Shown piece by piece: positions 1-8,303 of a stretch of DNA of 43,314 nt (positions within the stretch are counted from its first letter, which is position 1; each line of letters opens with the position of its first letter). The stretch is from positions 1 to 43,314 of IMG/VR virus record IMGVR_UViG_3300025592_000025; one strand, written 5' to 3'. This stretch comes from a virus. The notes under the pieces are model-generated. The model made no database searches. It had not been told where the DNA came from and worked only from the letters and a program-made list of their open reading frames with translations. The position numbers were made by a program, and so were the translations under genes.

Positions 1-1737
1 GCAACTGGTGGAATGTTTACATCTGATGCAAAATTATCTAAATCAAATTTTGATAGTCAAATAAGAGTAAAATTTATTAAGAGGGTTTTGAGAAATGGAA
101 AACCACTTAAAGAATCCGTAAATGAAGCTAAAATAGCACATAGTAAAGGTGGATCCGTAGAAGTAGGGAAATGGTATTTACTTAACTATGGAAAATGGAA
201 AGACAAAGTTAAAGTATTGAGTATAGACTCTAAAGGAATGAAAGTTTATAATCCAAATGATAATTGGAGATACACCATACCAATGACTATGATAAAGAAG
301 AAAAAGATTGGGGGATATATGACTCCACTACAAGAATCAGTAAATGAAGCTAGAAGCACAAATACCGAATGGAATAAGTTTGAAAAGGACTATGGAGATT
401 TTTTCAAAACAGTTGTTAAACTTGGTAAAGCTAATACTAAATTAACTGGTGATAAAACTGATGAAAAAATATTTTTAACAAACTTTACCAGAAATGTTGG
501 TAAATTTTATACTCTAATGAAATCTTGGAAACGTGGTCAAAACGAATCAGTAAATGAATCTATTGAATTACCACAGGGTGTGGAATTTGGTAAAGTATTT
601 ACAGGATATGGTAAATCTTTTGTTAAAGAAGAATCCATAAATGAAGCTACTCCAAAAGAAAAAGGTAATCTAAAAGTAATGAAACCCAAGTTTAAAAAAA
701 CTATGGATAAGATTTATAAAGATGTAGCATCTATATACCAAAATTTAGGTAGTGTTGAAGCTGATAAATTAAAAAGGGCTTATATTGCAGCAATTAATAG
801 AGGGTTAAATCCACACACAAATATGTTTATGAAACATAATGCACAAAAGATATTAGATACCGCTTTTAAAAATGAATCTGTAAATGAAGAGTGTTGTGGT
901 AATTGTAAAGAAGGAAAAGTTTGTTGTGATGTACATGAAAAAATTTCAAAAGATGAGTGGGCAGAATATCCAAAATACGCAAGAAAATTAAAACCATATA
1001 TGAAAAAACTTCTTAAAGTACCTGTAAGGGTTAGAGTTATAAAACAAGCAAATCATAATCCCTGGATTGAAGTGAGAGTATCCAGATTTGGAAAAGATAT
1101 TATACCAAATGATTTCAGAAAAAGAGCCCTAAAGGCAATTGGTGGTGGTAAACCGAGAGATATGGATAACATTACATATGGTAACATAACTGCTGGTTCA
1201 GTTTCAATGAAACACGACCAATGGGTAAAATTATTAGGGAATAAAGTGAAAAGTGAATCCGTAAATGAAGCTAGAACTATTAATGTAGAACCTAATTGGG
1301 AAGGCATGTGGAGATTTTTTAAGCGGATGGCAATAACTAACCCAAGAGATTGGAAAAAAATGGAACGTAAGTTGGGGGGTGAGTGGCTTAAAATAGATAA
1401 AATGGCACAACAAAAAGGATGGAAATCCGAATCCGTAGATGAAAGTGGTATTTTATATCGTGCTGGTGTAAAAAAATATGGTAAAGAAGGAATGCGTAAA
1501 ATACAACAAGCCGCGGGTAAAAGAAAATCTCATGCAGAAATAGGTAAAATTAAAGATAAATATGAAAAAGAATCACTTGAAATAGATGAAGGATTTGGTA
1601 GCTCTGAATTAATGGGGAAAAAAGATTTAGCAGTATTTGAAAAAACAAGACAGAAAAATGCTGAAGTTTTGGGTTATAAATTAACAGGACAAACAGATAT
1701 TAAACCTATAAAGGAAAAATCTAAAGTTACAAAGTAA
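1..1737 (+). CDS. Basic modular protein with ESVNEA-type repeats (putative packaged polyprotein), 5' partial
   Basis: The reading frame is open from base 1, so the true start lies upstream; the first ATG in view is at 13 (574 residues from there). Counting from that Met, a motif E-S-V/I-N/D-E, usually followed by A or S, ends at residues 38, 112, 182, 211, 292, 419 and 477, with a variant (L-E-I-D-E) at 526. It cuts the protein into Lys-rich segments of about 30 to 130 residues that do not resemble each other. Segment 293-419 opens with a Cys cluster (CCGNCKEGKVCC). Segment 478-526 holds a KYGKEGMRKIQQAAGKRKSH stretch that looks helical and nucleic-acid binding. The V/I-x-E core matches T4 gp21 prohead-protease specificity, and the basic character recalls T4 internal proteins IPI-III. 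I infer a capsid-packaged polyprotein; no catalytic domain is recognised. An endolysin gene and a second giant protein follow on the same strand. Confidence 0.7.
   Translation, partial: ATGGMFTSDAKLSKSNFDSQIRVKFIKRVLRNGKPLKESVNEAKIAHSKGGSVEVGKWYLLNYGKWKDKVKVLSIDSKGMKVYNPNDNWRYTIPMTMIKKKKIGGYMTPLQESVNEARSTNTEWNKFEKDYGDFFKTVVKLGKANTKLTGDKTDEKIFLTNFTRNVGKFYTLMKSWKRGQNESVNESIELPQGVEFGKVFTGYGKSFVKEESINEATPKEKGNLKVMKPKFKKTMDKIYKDVASIYQNLGSVEADKLKRAYIAAINRGLNPHTNMFMKHNAQKILDTAFKNESVNEECCGNCKEGKVCCDVHEKISKDEWAEYPKYARKLKPYMKKLLKVPVRVRVIKQANHNPWIEVRVSRFGKDIIPNDFRKRALKAIGGGKPRDMDNITYGNITAGSVSMKHDQWVKLLGNKVKSESVNEARTINVEPNWEGMWRFFKRMAITNPRDWKKMERKLGGEWLKIDKMAQQKGWKSESVDESGILYRAGVKKYGKEGMRKIQQAAGKRKSHAEIGKIKDKYEKESLEIDEGFGSSELMGKKDLAVFEKTRQKNAEVLGYKLTGQTDIKPIKEKSKVTK
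112..1446 (+). repeat. Dispersed coding repeats of an ESVNEA-type motif
   Basis: Seven related 18-base units lie in frame at about 112, 334, 544, 631, 874, 1255 and 1429. They share the pattern GAATCNRTAAATGAAGCT, with synonymous third-base changes at the Ser codon. Spacing is irregular (roughly 90 to 380 bases). The conservation follows the protein motif E-S-V/I-N/D-E rather than the DNA, so the repeats look selected at protein level. Confidence 0.85.
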
Positions 1738-1749
1738 TAAATGAAAGTT

Positions 1750-1757
1750 ATATTTAT
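1750..1757 (+). promoter_or_regulatory. ATATTTAT element, candidate late promoter (endolysin)
   Basis: ATATTTAT followed by AAGTG, the same 13 bases as at 8264-8276. It lies in the gap after the first gene and about 100 bases before the preferred endolysin start at 1850. Assignment as a late promoter is an inference from recurrence of the element in intergenic leaders. Confidence 0.45.
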
Positions 1758-1849
1758 AAGTGATGGAATTACGTAAAATAATAGAATTTTTTATTTCATT
1801 GTTTAAAAAAAGCAATAGTGAAACTGTACCCAATATTAGGAGCAATACA

Positions 1850-2344
1850 ATGCGAGAAGAAGTTTTAACGTCATTTGACGATATAATTGAAGTAACTTTA
1901 GAACACGAAGGTGGTTATGTCCACGACCCAAAAGATTTAGGTGGTGAAACCAACTTTGGTATAGCAGGTAGATTCTATCCAGATGTAGATATCAAAAACC
2001 TTACAAAAGAAGGTGCAAAAGATATTTATAAAAAAGACTATTGGGATAAGAATAAGGTAGATGACTTACCAGAAAACTTAAAACATATATTCTTTGATAT
2101 GGCAGTCAATCAGGGAAGAGGTTCGGCAGTCAAAATATTACAGAGAGCAATAAATGGTAAAGGTGGTAAGTTAACAGTTGATGGTGGTTTTGGACCTGGA
2201 ACAAAGGCAGCATTAGCAAAACATACCCCCGAATTAGATAGAGTTCGTTGCTATAGAGTTAAATATTATATGGATTTAGTAGCGAGAAAACCTGAGCAGG
2301 AAAGATTTTTGTTTGGGTGGTTTAGACGTGCGTTGGAAGTATAG
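1850..2344 (+). CDS. Endolysin, GH108-type muramidase with peptidoglycan-binding C-terminus
   Basis: A 164-residue lysozyme-like enzyme predicted to hydrolyse the peptidoglycan glycan strand for host lysis. The segment EHEGGYVHDPKDLGGETNFG matches the catalytic N-terminus of the glycosyl hydrolase 108 family, whose catalytic Glu sits in the E-G-G-Y motif. It is followed by the helical core with DMAVNQG and by the family's C-terminal peptidoglycan-binding region (TVDGGFGPGTKAAL). I chose ATG 1850 because AGGAG at 1838-1842 gives ideal spacing and the GH108 domain starts just after it. The frame is open upstream to GTG 1760 / ATG 1763, which would add about 30 residues with a short hydrophobic stretch (IIEFFISLF) but has no ribosome binding site and overlaps the putative promoter element. 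The gene sits between two giant modular genes rather than in a holin cassette. Confidence 0.88.
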   Translation: MREEVLTSFDDIIEVTLEHEGGYVHDPKDLGGETNFGIAGRFYPDVDIKNLTKEGAKDIYKKDYWDKNKVDDLPENLKHIFFDMAVNQGRGSAVKILQRAINGKGGKLTVDGGFGPGTKAALAKHTPELDRVRCYRVKYYMDLVARKPEQERFLFGWFRRALEV

Positions 2345-2369
2345 TGCTTAAATGGCATAGGAAAGTTAA

Positions 2370-5300
2370 ATGGATAAATTAACTGAATGGTTAACTAAAC
2401 CTTTTTTGGATGAGAATGTAGATTTACCTATAGAGATTGGTGATACAGTCAAGATGGGAAAATTCAAAAACAAAAAGGTAGTCGTTAAGAAAATAGATTG
2501 GAATGAAAAAGGTGATTTACTAATAAACGGTAGACCAGCTTTAAAGTTCAGATTAATGCCCAAAACTAATATTTTTGATAAAGAAGAAGTTACTGAAGAG
2601 TGGCCTAAAAATTGGATACCTACAGGGTTGGGTATGAGAAAGCGACAGAAGCGGGTTTATGGTAGATTAAATCGTTCTATTAGAGAAGGAGTAAATGACC
2701 CAGGTATATTTAAAGCAGTTTTTCTTGCAGGTGGTCCTGGAAGTGGAAAGTCATATGTTGCTGGTGGATTGTTTGGAATACCAGATAAAGTAAATGTTTC
2801 TGCTTATGGATTAAAACTTGTTAATCAAGATACAGAATTAGAAAATTTTCTGAAAAAATACTTTGGTACAACGGATTTAGATAATATGCCAGATGATTTA
2901 TTTAGACAGATTACAGATCCAGGTTATAGTGCACATATGGGTGTTAGAAAACATGCTAAAGCCTTGAGTAAACAAAGATTAAAGTTATATTCACAAGGTA
3001 GACTTGGTGTTATTATTGATGGAACTGGACATAAATTTAATGAAGTAAAAATAGAACGACAAAAATTAATTGATTTAGGTTATGATACCTATATGGTATT
3101 TGTAAATACTTCATTAGAAGTTGCACAAATGAGAAACAAATTAAGAGATAGAGTTTTACCATCTGAACTTGTAGAAAAGTATTGGAATAATGTTCAAAAG
3201 AATATGGCATATTTTCAAGGATTATTTGGTGGGTCTAACTTTATGTTGGTAGATAATAATGCTACTTTAAATCCAAAACAAGCACAGAAAAAGTTTAATA
3301 TGTTGGTGAAAAAGGGTATTGGTAAATTTATTAAAAAACCAATAAAAAGCAGACAAGCTAAAAAGTGGATTGAAAAACAAAAAATTGTCAAAGAGTTTAT
3401 TGGAATAACTGCTGGAGATGGAACTATAATGGGGGCACCTGATCCAAAAACAGTTAAGAAACAAGTAGATAAACAAAATAAAGATTTAAAATATACAGAT
3501 ACATTTAGTTTACAATATCTTAAAGAATTTGTAAATAAACCTAAAATGAAAAAGGCTTTGAAAACATTAATTGATAAAAACGTATTACCAAAAAATTATG
3601 CTAAGAATATAAGTAAATTACAATCTTTTCTTACTCAAAACCCATTAGTAATGACTCAATTATTAAAATTACTTGGTGAAAATATTAATGAGAGTAAAAA
3701 AGAATTTGTAATTTGGGGTATTGCTCCTGGTAAGAGACACGAAGATATACTCTATACTAAAGCTAAATCACATATTGAAGCAAAAAAAATAGTTCAAATC
3801 TTAACTAAAAAACATGGTGTTAAGAATGCCAGAATACAAGTTTTAGATATGACACAAGATCCAAAAGATATTTGGAAAGCTGATAAATTATTTAAAGAGG
3901 AAACTTCAAAAATTAAAAAAGTAGTAGGAATATATGCGGGTAGATTTCAACCATTTGGACCTCATCATAAAAAAGTATATGAGTGGATGAAGAAACAATT
4001 TGATGATGCGTATATAACTACATCAGATATTAAAAAACCGCCAAAGCATCCAATGAACTTTAAAGAAAAAGTTCGTCATATGAAAAAAATGGGAATTCCA
4101 TCTAATAAAATTGTTAAAGAAAAGATACCATATGTAGCAACTAGTGTATTAAAAAAGTTTGATAAAGATACTACTGCCGTAGTTTATATTTTTGGAAAAA
4201 AGGATGCCGGAAGATTGGCAGGAGGAACAAAGAAAAGTGGTGGAAAAACTTATTATCAAGATTATAAAAAGAATAAGAATAATTTAGAGGGACATTACAA
4301 ACATGGATATATTTTAACCGCCCCACATTTTTCTATACAGGCTGGTGGAATGGAAGTAAGTGGAACTGCTATGAGACAATTACTTGGTTCACCAAAATAT
4401 GCAGATGATAGGGAACGGAGATTTAAAAAATTCTTTGGTTATTTTGATCAAGGTGTTTATAATATGATGACTAATAAATTTAAAAAATTATTTGGTGAAG
4501 ATATTACAATAACAAAAGAACTTATAAATGATTTTTTAGTAGAGGTTGATGTATCAAAATATTTGAATGAAGCTACTTTTCAGGCTAATGCTCCCATAGA
4601 TGATGGACCAGCTCATTATTATAAAGGTTTTAGAGATTATAAAAAAGGATCTACAGCTTGGTTAGATTCTATCTTTAAAGAAACTGGATGGGTAGTTTTA
4701 AATCATATGCTTACTGATAAAGCACACGATCCTGCATTTGATTATACATTAAATTATAGATTTATGCCAACACCATCTTATGGGACGGTAGGAATAAAAG
4801 GTAAAAAGAGTGAACGTTCCTTACATAACAAGTATAAAGAAAGAATAAATTTCATATTGTCTGGTTTAGGATTTGAGGTTATTAAGTGGTTAGGTTTAGA
4901 AGATGGTGAAGTAAGAGTACAAGAACCAGTATTACCAGGTGCAGATGCTGAAACACCAAATACAGATTTAAAAGAATTAAAGTTGTTTTCAAAAGAGTGG
5001 TGGAATAAAGAATTGCTAATAGAAGCGGGACAAATCGATATATGGAATCCAGAATATTGGACGGATAAGTCCGTGAAAGGTCAACAAAAATATATAGCTA
5101 AACATGATACTTCGAAAGCAGTGGAAAAAGAAAATCCATCAGGTAAAAAAGAACGAGGTAATGTAGTAAAAACAAAACCATATTCAAAAGAACAAGCTGA
5201 AGAAGAAGTTGGTGAGTATTTTGAGAATGATGACGCATTTGAAGCAATGCCTAACTTGGCAAAAGATGAAGATGATTTAATTCAAAAAATTCAAGATGCT

Positions 5301-7694
5301 CCAGAAGAAGTTCTTTCTGATGATGATTTGAGAAATATGATTAATAGTGATGCGGGTGATGTTTTAAAAGCAGATAACCCAATGAAACACGCTCATAAAA
5401 AGGCAATAGAATATGATAAAAGTTGGGATTACATAACAAAAAGTATTAAAAGTGGAAAACCACAAGAAGCTCCAATAGCAGTTAGAGATAAAAATGGTAA
5501 GATGTGGTTATTAGCGGGTAATACAAGACTAATGGCACAGACAGGACATGGAAATAAAATTCCAGTTAAAATTATTGATTTTGATGGAGATATTAAAGTT
5601 CCACAACAAGAATCAATAAATGAAAATCTAAAATTGATTTTAGAAATAGATGAAAGGATGACATTAGAAGAGGGAGTTAAGTTTAATAACTTTCTTAAAG
5701 ATTGGGCTAAAAGAGGAAAACAACCATTAGATAAAGTTAGAAAATCAATGATGAATAAGAATACTTTTTCGATTGCTAAATTAAATAAATTTAGTGTAGA
5801 TAAAGTATTTGAGAGTGCTAAGAAAGGATTTAAGGCATATCAAAAAATTATGAATTATGTTCCTAATAAGATAGCACATAAATTATCACAAACTAAGTTT
5901 GGGCAAAAGAAAGAAAAGGCTTTAGTTAAATTAGATGATTATTTAAAAGAACATCCAAAACTAAAAAGAGTAATGGGTATAGGCGCAGCCGCAGCGGTAA
6001 CTTATGCATGGACAAAGATGACTTTCATCGGAGACCCAGAATATGATTTAGATTTATCAGCAGCGGCATCCGCAGCGGCACTTGGTGATGTTTCATTTGC
6101 AAATTTATTTAGTGGTGAAATGGGAACTAAGTTCTTAGTATTAACTGCAGTGGGAGCAACAACAGGTTTGACTGCACCGTATGTAAAGGCTTTTGGTAGA
6201 GTTGGAACAATGGCTGCTGGTCTTTCATTTGGTGCTTATAGAGCATATAAAGCTCGAAAACAAAAGAAATCAGATGATGAAAAGAAAACGAAAACATCTG
6301 CACCAGATACCGTAAAGAATCCTAATCCAAAAGGTAGAAAGAAAACAGTTGGTAGAAAAAGTGCGATTCAATGGGTGGCTAAAAATAAGGGCGATAAGGC
6401 GGCTAAAAAGTATGTAAAAAGTTTGTCTGAAAAATTATCAATAGTTGAGGATTTAGATTTAATAATTGAAGGTGGAGCATATGGACATATGAATCATCCA
6501 TTTGATGATAAAGATTTGACATTTTCAGATTTAAAACAGATAATTATTAATGGATTGGGTGGAAATCTTGATAGAGAAGATGGTGTTACAGAAAAACTTG
6601 ATGGTCAAAATTTAATGATTAGTTGGAAAGATGGTAAATTAGTTACAGCTAGAAATAAAGGACAATTAAAGAATTTTGGTGAAAAGGCTATGACTACTAA
6701 AGGAGTAGCATCTAAGTTTGCAGGTAGAGGTGATATTAAAGATGCCTTTGTTTTTGCAATGAAAGATTTAAGTAAATCTATAGGAGCGTTATCGGACTCT
6801 CAAAAAGAAAAGGTTTTTGGTAATGGCAAAAGGTGGATGAATTTAGAGGTTATGTGGCCTAAGTCATCAAATGTTATAGATTATGATAAAGCTCAAATAG
6901 TATTCCACGGTACTTTAGAATATGATGATAGTGGAAATTCCATAGGACAGCCTAAAGGATCTGCAAGAATGTTGGCAGGAATGATTAAACAAGTTAATCA
7001 GCATATACAAAAACATTATAAAATTGGTAAACCACAATTTTTAAGTGTTCCTAAATCACAAAACTTTGATGCTAAGAAGAAAACTTTTTTAAGTAGGTTG
7101 AGTAAATTACAAAAAGAATATGCATTAAAAGATAAAGATACTTTAGCACTTTATCATCAAAAGTATTGGGAAGAATTTATTTTTAATGCAGAAAAACAAT
7201 TTGGAGTAAAAATGCCAAATAAATCATATAAATCTTTAGTAAAACGTTGGGCATTTTTTGATAAGTCATATAAAATACCACAAATTAGAAAAGATTTTAA
7301 GAAATTTCCAGAATTTTTGGATTGGATATTAACTACAGATAAGGTAGATCATCAAAAAATGGTAAAACAAAATATGAGACCTTTTGAAGTTTTATTTTTT
7401 GCAGTAGGAACTGAAATTTTAAAAAATATTGGTGGATACTTAGCCGCATCTCCAGATGCTGCAGTACAAAAAATAAGAAAAAATGTAATTGGAGCAATAT
7501 CTAAAATAAAAACAGCCAAAGATGTTAAGAAATTGGAAACATTAAAACAACAAATAAGTAAATTAAATTCCATTGGTGGATTAGATTCAATAGTTCCATC
7601 AGAAGGAATTGTATTTAAGTATAAAGGTAAAGTTTACAAATTTACGGGAGCATTTGCACCTGTAAATCAAATTTTAGGGTTATTAACTTTTTAG
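2370..7694 (+). CDS. Giant multidomain protein: P-loop kinase, NMNAT-like, ParB-like, membrane and ligase modules (putative polyprotein)
   Basis: A 1774-residue protein whose modules, in order, are as follows. P-loop kinase: GGPGSGKS at 121-128, DGTGH at 217-221 and an Arg-rich lid (RNKLRDR), as in zeta-toxin/polynucleotide-kinase-like AAA_33 proteins. Nucleotidylyltransferase: GRFQPFGPHH at 524-533 and SGTAMR at 664-669, as in NMNAT-like enzymes. An unrecognised domain, about 735-885. ParB-like: LLAGNTRL at about 1047-1054. Hydrophobic region, about 1201-1295. Nucleotidyltransferase ligase: EKLDG at 1408-1412 with predicted adenylated Lys1409, EGIVFK at 1745-1750 and YKFTG at 1756-1760, matching ligase motifs I, IV and V. 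V/I/L-x-E sites (E15, E441, E734, E885, ESINE to E1085, E1367) fall between the modules, suggesting prohead-protease processing. The start is ATG 2370, preceded by AGGAAAG. Domain calls are strong for kinase and ligase and moderate for NMNAT and ParB. Processing is an inference. Confidence 0.8.
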   Translation: MDKLTEWLTKPFLDENVDLPIEIGDTVKMGKFKNKKVVVKKIDWNEKGDLLINGRPALKFRLMPKTNIFDKEEVTEEWPKNWIPTGLGMRKRQKRVYGRLNRSIREGVNDPGIFKAVFLAGGPGSGKSYVAGGLFGIPDKVNVSAYGLKLVNQDTELENFLKKYFGTTDLDNMPDDLFRQITDPGYSAHMGVRKHAKALSKQRLKLYSQGRLGVIIDGTGHKFNEVKIERQKLIDLGYDTYMVFVNTSLEVAQMRNKLRDRVLPSELVEKYWNNVQKNMAYFQGLFGGSNFMLVDNNATLNPKQAQKKFNMLVKKGIGKFIKKPIKSRQAKKWIEKQKIVKEFIGITAGDGTIMGAPDPKTVKKQVDKQNKDLKYTDTFSLQYLKEFVNKPKMKKALKTLIDKNVLPKNYAKNISKLQSFLTQNPLVMTQLLKLLGENINESKKEFVIWGIAPGKRHEDILYTKAKSHIEAKKIVQILTKKHGVKNARIQVLDMTQDPKDIWKADKLFKEETSKIKKVVGIYAGRFQPFGPHHKKVYEWMKKQFDDAYITTSDIKKPPKHPMNFKEKVRHMKKMGIPSNKIVKEKIPYVATSVLKKFDKDTTAVVYIFGKKDAGRLAGGTKKSGGKTYYQDYKKNKNNLEGHYKHGYILTAPHFSIQAGGMEVSGTAMRQLLGSPKYADDRERRFKKFFGYFDQGVYNMMTNKFKKLFGEDITITKELINDFLVEVDVSKYLNEATFQANAPIDDGPAHYYKGFRDYKKGSTAWLDSIFKETGWVVLNHMLTDKAHDPAFDYTLNYRFMPTPSYGTVGIKGKKSERSLHNKYKERINFILSGLGFEVIKWLGLEDGEVRVQEPVLPGADAETPNTDLKELKLFSKEWWNKELLIEAGQIDIWNPEYWTDKSVKGQQKYIAKHDTSKAVEKENPSGKKERGNVVKTKPYSKEQAEEEVGEYFENDDAFEAMPNLAKDEDDLIQKIQDAPEEVLSDDDLRNMINSDAGDVLKADNPMKHAHKKAIEYDKSWDYITKSIKSGKPQEAPIAVRDKNGKMWLLAGNTRLMAQTGHGNKIPVKIIDFDGDIKVPQQESINENLKLILEIDERMTLEEGVKFNNFLKDWAKRGKQPLDKVRKSMMNKNTFSIAKLNKFSVDKVFESAKKGFKAYQKIMNYVPNKIAHKLSQTKFGQKKEKALVKLDDYLKEHPKLKRVMGIGAAAAVTYAWTKMTFIGDPEYDLDLSAAASAAALGDVSFANLFSGEMGTKFLVLTAVGATTGLTAPYVKAFGRVGTMAAGLSFGAYRAYKARKQKKSDDEKKTKTSAPDTVKNPNPKGRKKTVGRKSAIQWVAKNKGDKAAKKYVKSLSEKLSIVEDLDLIIEGGAYGHMNHPFDDKDLTFSDLKQIIINGLGGNLDREDGVTEKLDGQNLMISWKDGKLVTARNKGQLKNFGEKAMTTKGVASKFAGRGDIKDAFVFAMKDLSKSIGALSDSQKEKVFGNGKRWMNLEVMWPKSSNVIDYDKAQIVFHGTLEYDDSGNSIGQPKGSARMLAGMIKQVNQHIQKHYKIGKPQFLSVPKSQNFDAKKKTFLSRLSKLQKEYALKDKDTLALYHQKYWEEFIFNAEKQFGVKMPNKSYKSLVKRWAFFDKSYKIPQIRKDFKKFPEFLDWILTTDKVDHQKMVKQNMRPFEVLFFAVGTEILKNIGGYLAASPDAAVQKIRKNVIGAISKIKTAKDVKKLETLKQQISKLNSIGGLDSIVPSEGIVFKYKGKVYKFTGAFAPVNQILGLLTF

Positions 7695-7702
7695 AGGTAA
7701 TT

Positions 7703-8254
7703 ATGTCAGGATATAGTAAAGAAAATAAAAGACAAAACGAAGCATTACAAAGCATTATTAAGGGGGGAGAACCTGAAAAACGAATATTTGTTTCAGGGGT
7801 TGATAATGAGTTTAAAAAGAAATTAGAAGAAAAAGATGCTATAGAGAAAAAAATAATAGATGAAAGAGAAGAGGTTTTTAAGGAAGCTAGAACGCCTTGG
7901 TTTTGTCCTAAATGTGATAGGATAATGAAAAAAAGAATTGATAGTCAGTATTATCGTAGATATAATCATTGTCTGGATTGTCAGGTAGAATTTGAGAATA
8001 AATTAGCTGTACAGGGAAAATTAAATGATCATATAGAGGAAACTGTTAAACAAAATAAAAAATCTTATCTTAAAGAAATGAAACAGTCTATTGAAGAGTG
8101 GAAAAAAGCTCCAGATACAGTTTCTTTTTTTAATCAGGTTAGACCAGATGGATATTCACTAGATGTAGAACAGTGGGAAGTAAATAAAAATAAAATTAAT
8201 AAAGAAATTGAAGAAGCTGAAGAATATTTAAAGAAATTGGAAGAATCAATTTAA
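7703..8254 (+). CDS. Zinc-ribbon coiled-coil protein, unknown function
   Basis: A 183-residue charged protein. CPKC at 68-71 and CLDC at 90-93 form a plausible four-Cys zinc ribbon, flanked by long Lys/Glu-rich helices likely to form coiled coils (about 30-62 and 100-183). Nothing in it identifies a reaction; a nucleic-acid or protein-binding role is the modest inference. The start ATG is preceded by GAGG (7694-7697), immediately after the giant gene's stop, so it is probably co-transcribed with that gene. No membrane segment or signal peptide is visible. Confidence 0.65.
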   Translation: MSGYSKENKRQNEALQSIIKGGEPEKRIFVSGVDNEFKKKLEEKDAIEKKIIDEREEVFKEARTPWFCPKCDRIMKKRIDSQYYRRYNHCLDCQVEFENKLAVQGKLNDHIEETVKQNKKSYLKEMKQSIEEWKKAPDTVSFFNQVRPDGYSLDVEQWEVNKNKINKEIEEAEEYLKKLEESI

Positions 8255-8255
8255 T

Positions 8256-8271
8256 ATATTTATATATTTAT
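8256..8271 (+). promoter_or_regulatory. Tandem ATATTTAT elements, candidate late promoter
   Basis: Two abutting copies of ATATTTAT at 8256-8263 and 8264-8271. The second is followed by AAGTG, as at 1750. They lie in the 49-base gap upstream of the gene starting at 8304 and could drive the run 8304-12995, including gp17 and gp20. Confidence 0.5.
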
Positions 8272-8303
8272 AAGTGTAGGATTATATACAACAGGAGAAG
8301 TTC

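Noticed and set aside
112-1446. ESVNEA DNA repeats considered as a CRISPR-like or tandem-repeat array
   Set aside because: Spacing is irregular, copies are in frame and differ at synonymous sites, and intervening sequence is coding; this is a protein motif.
2022-2029. ATATTTAT inside the endolysin gene as a promoter
   Set aside because: It lies within a conserved coding domain with no gene start at suitable distance; the 8-mer is expected several times by chance in such AT-rich sequence.
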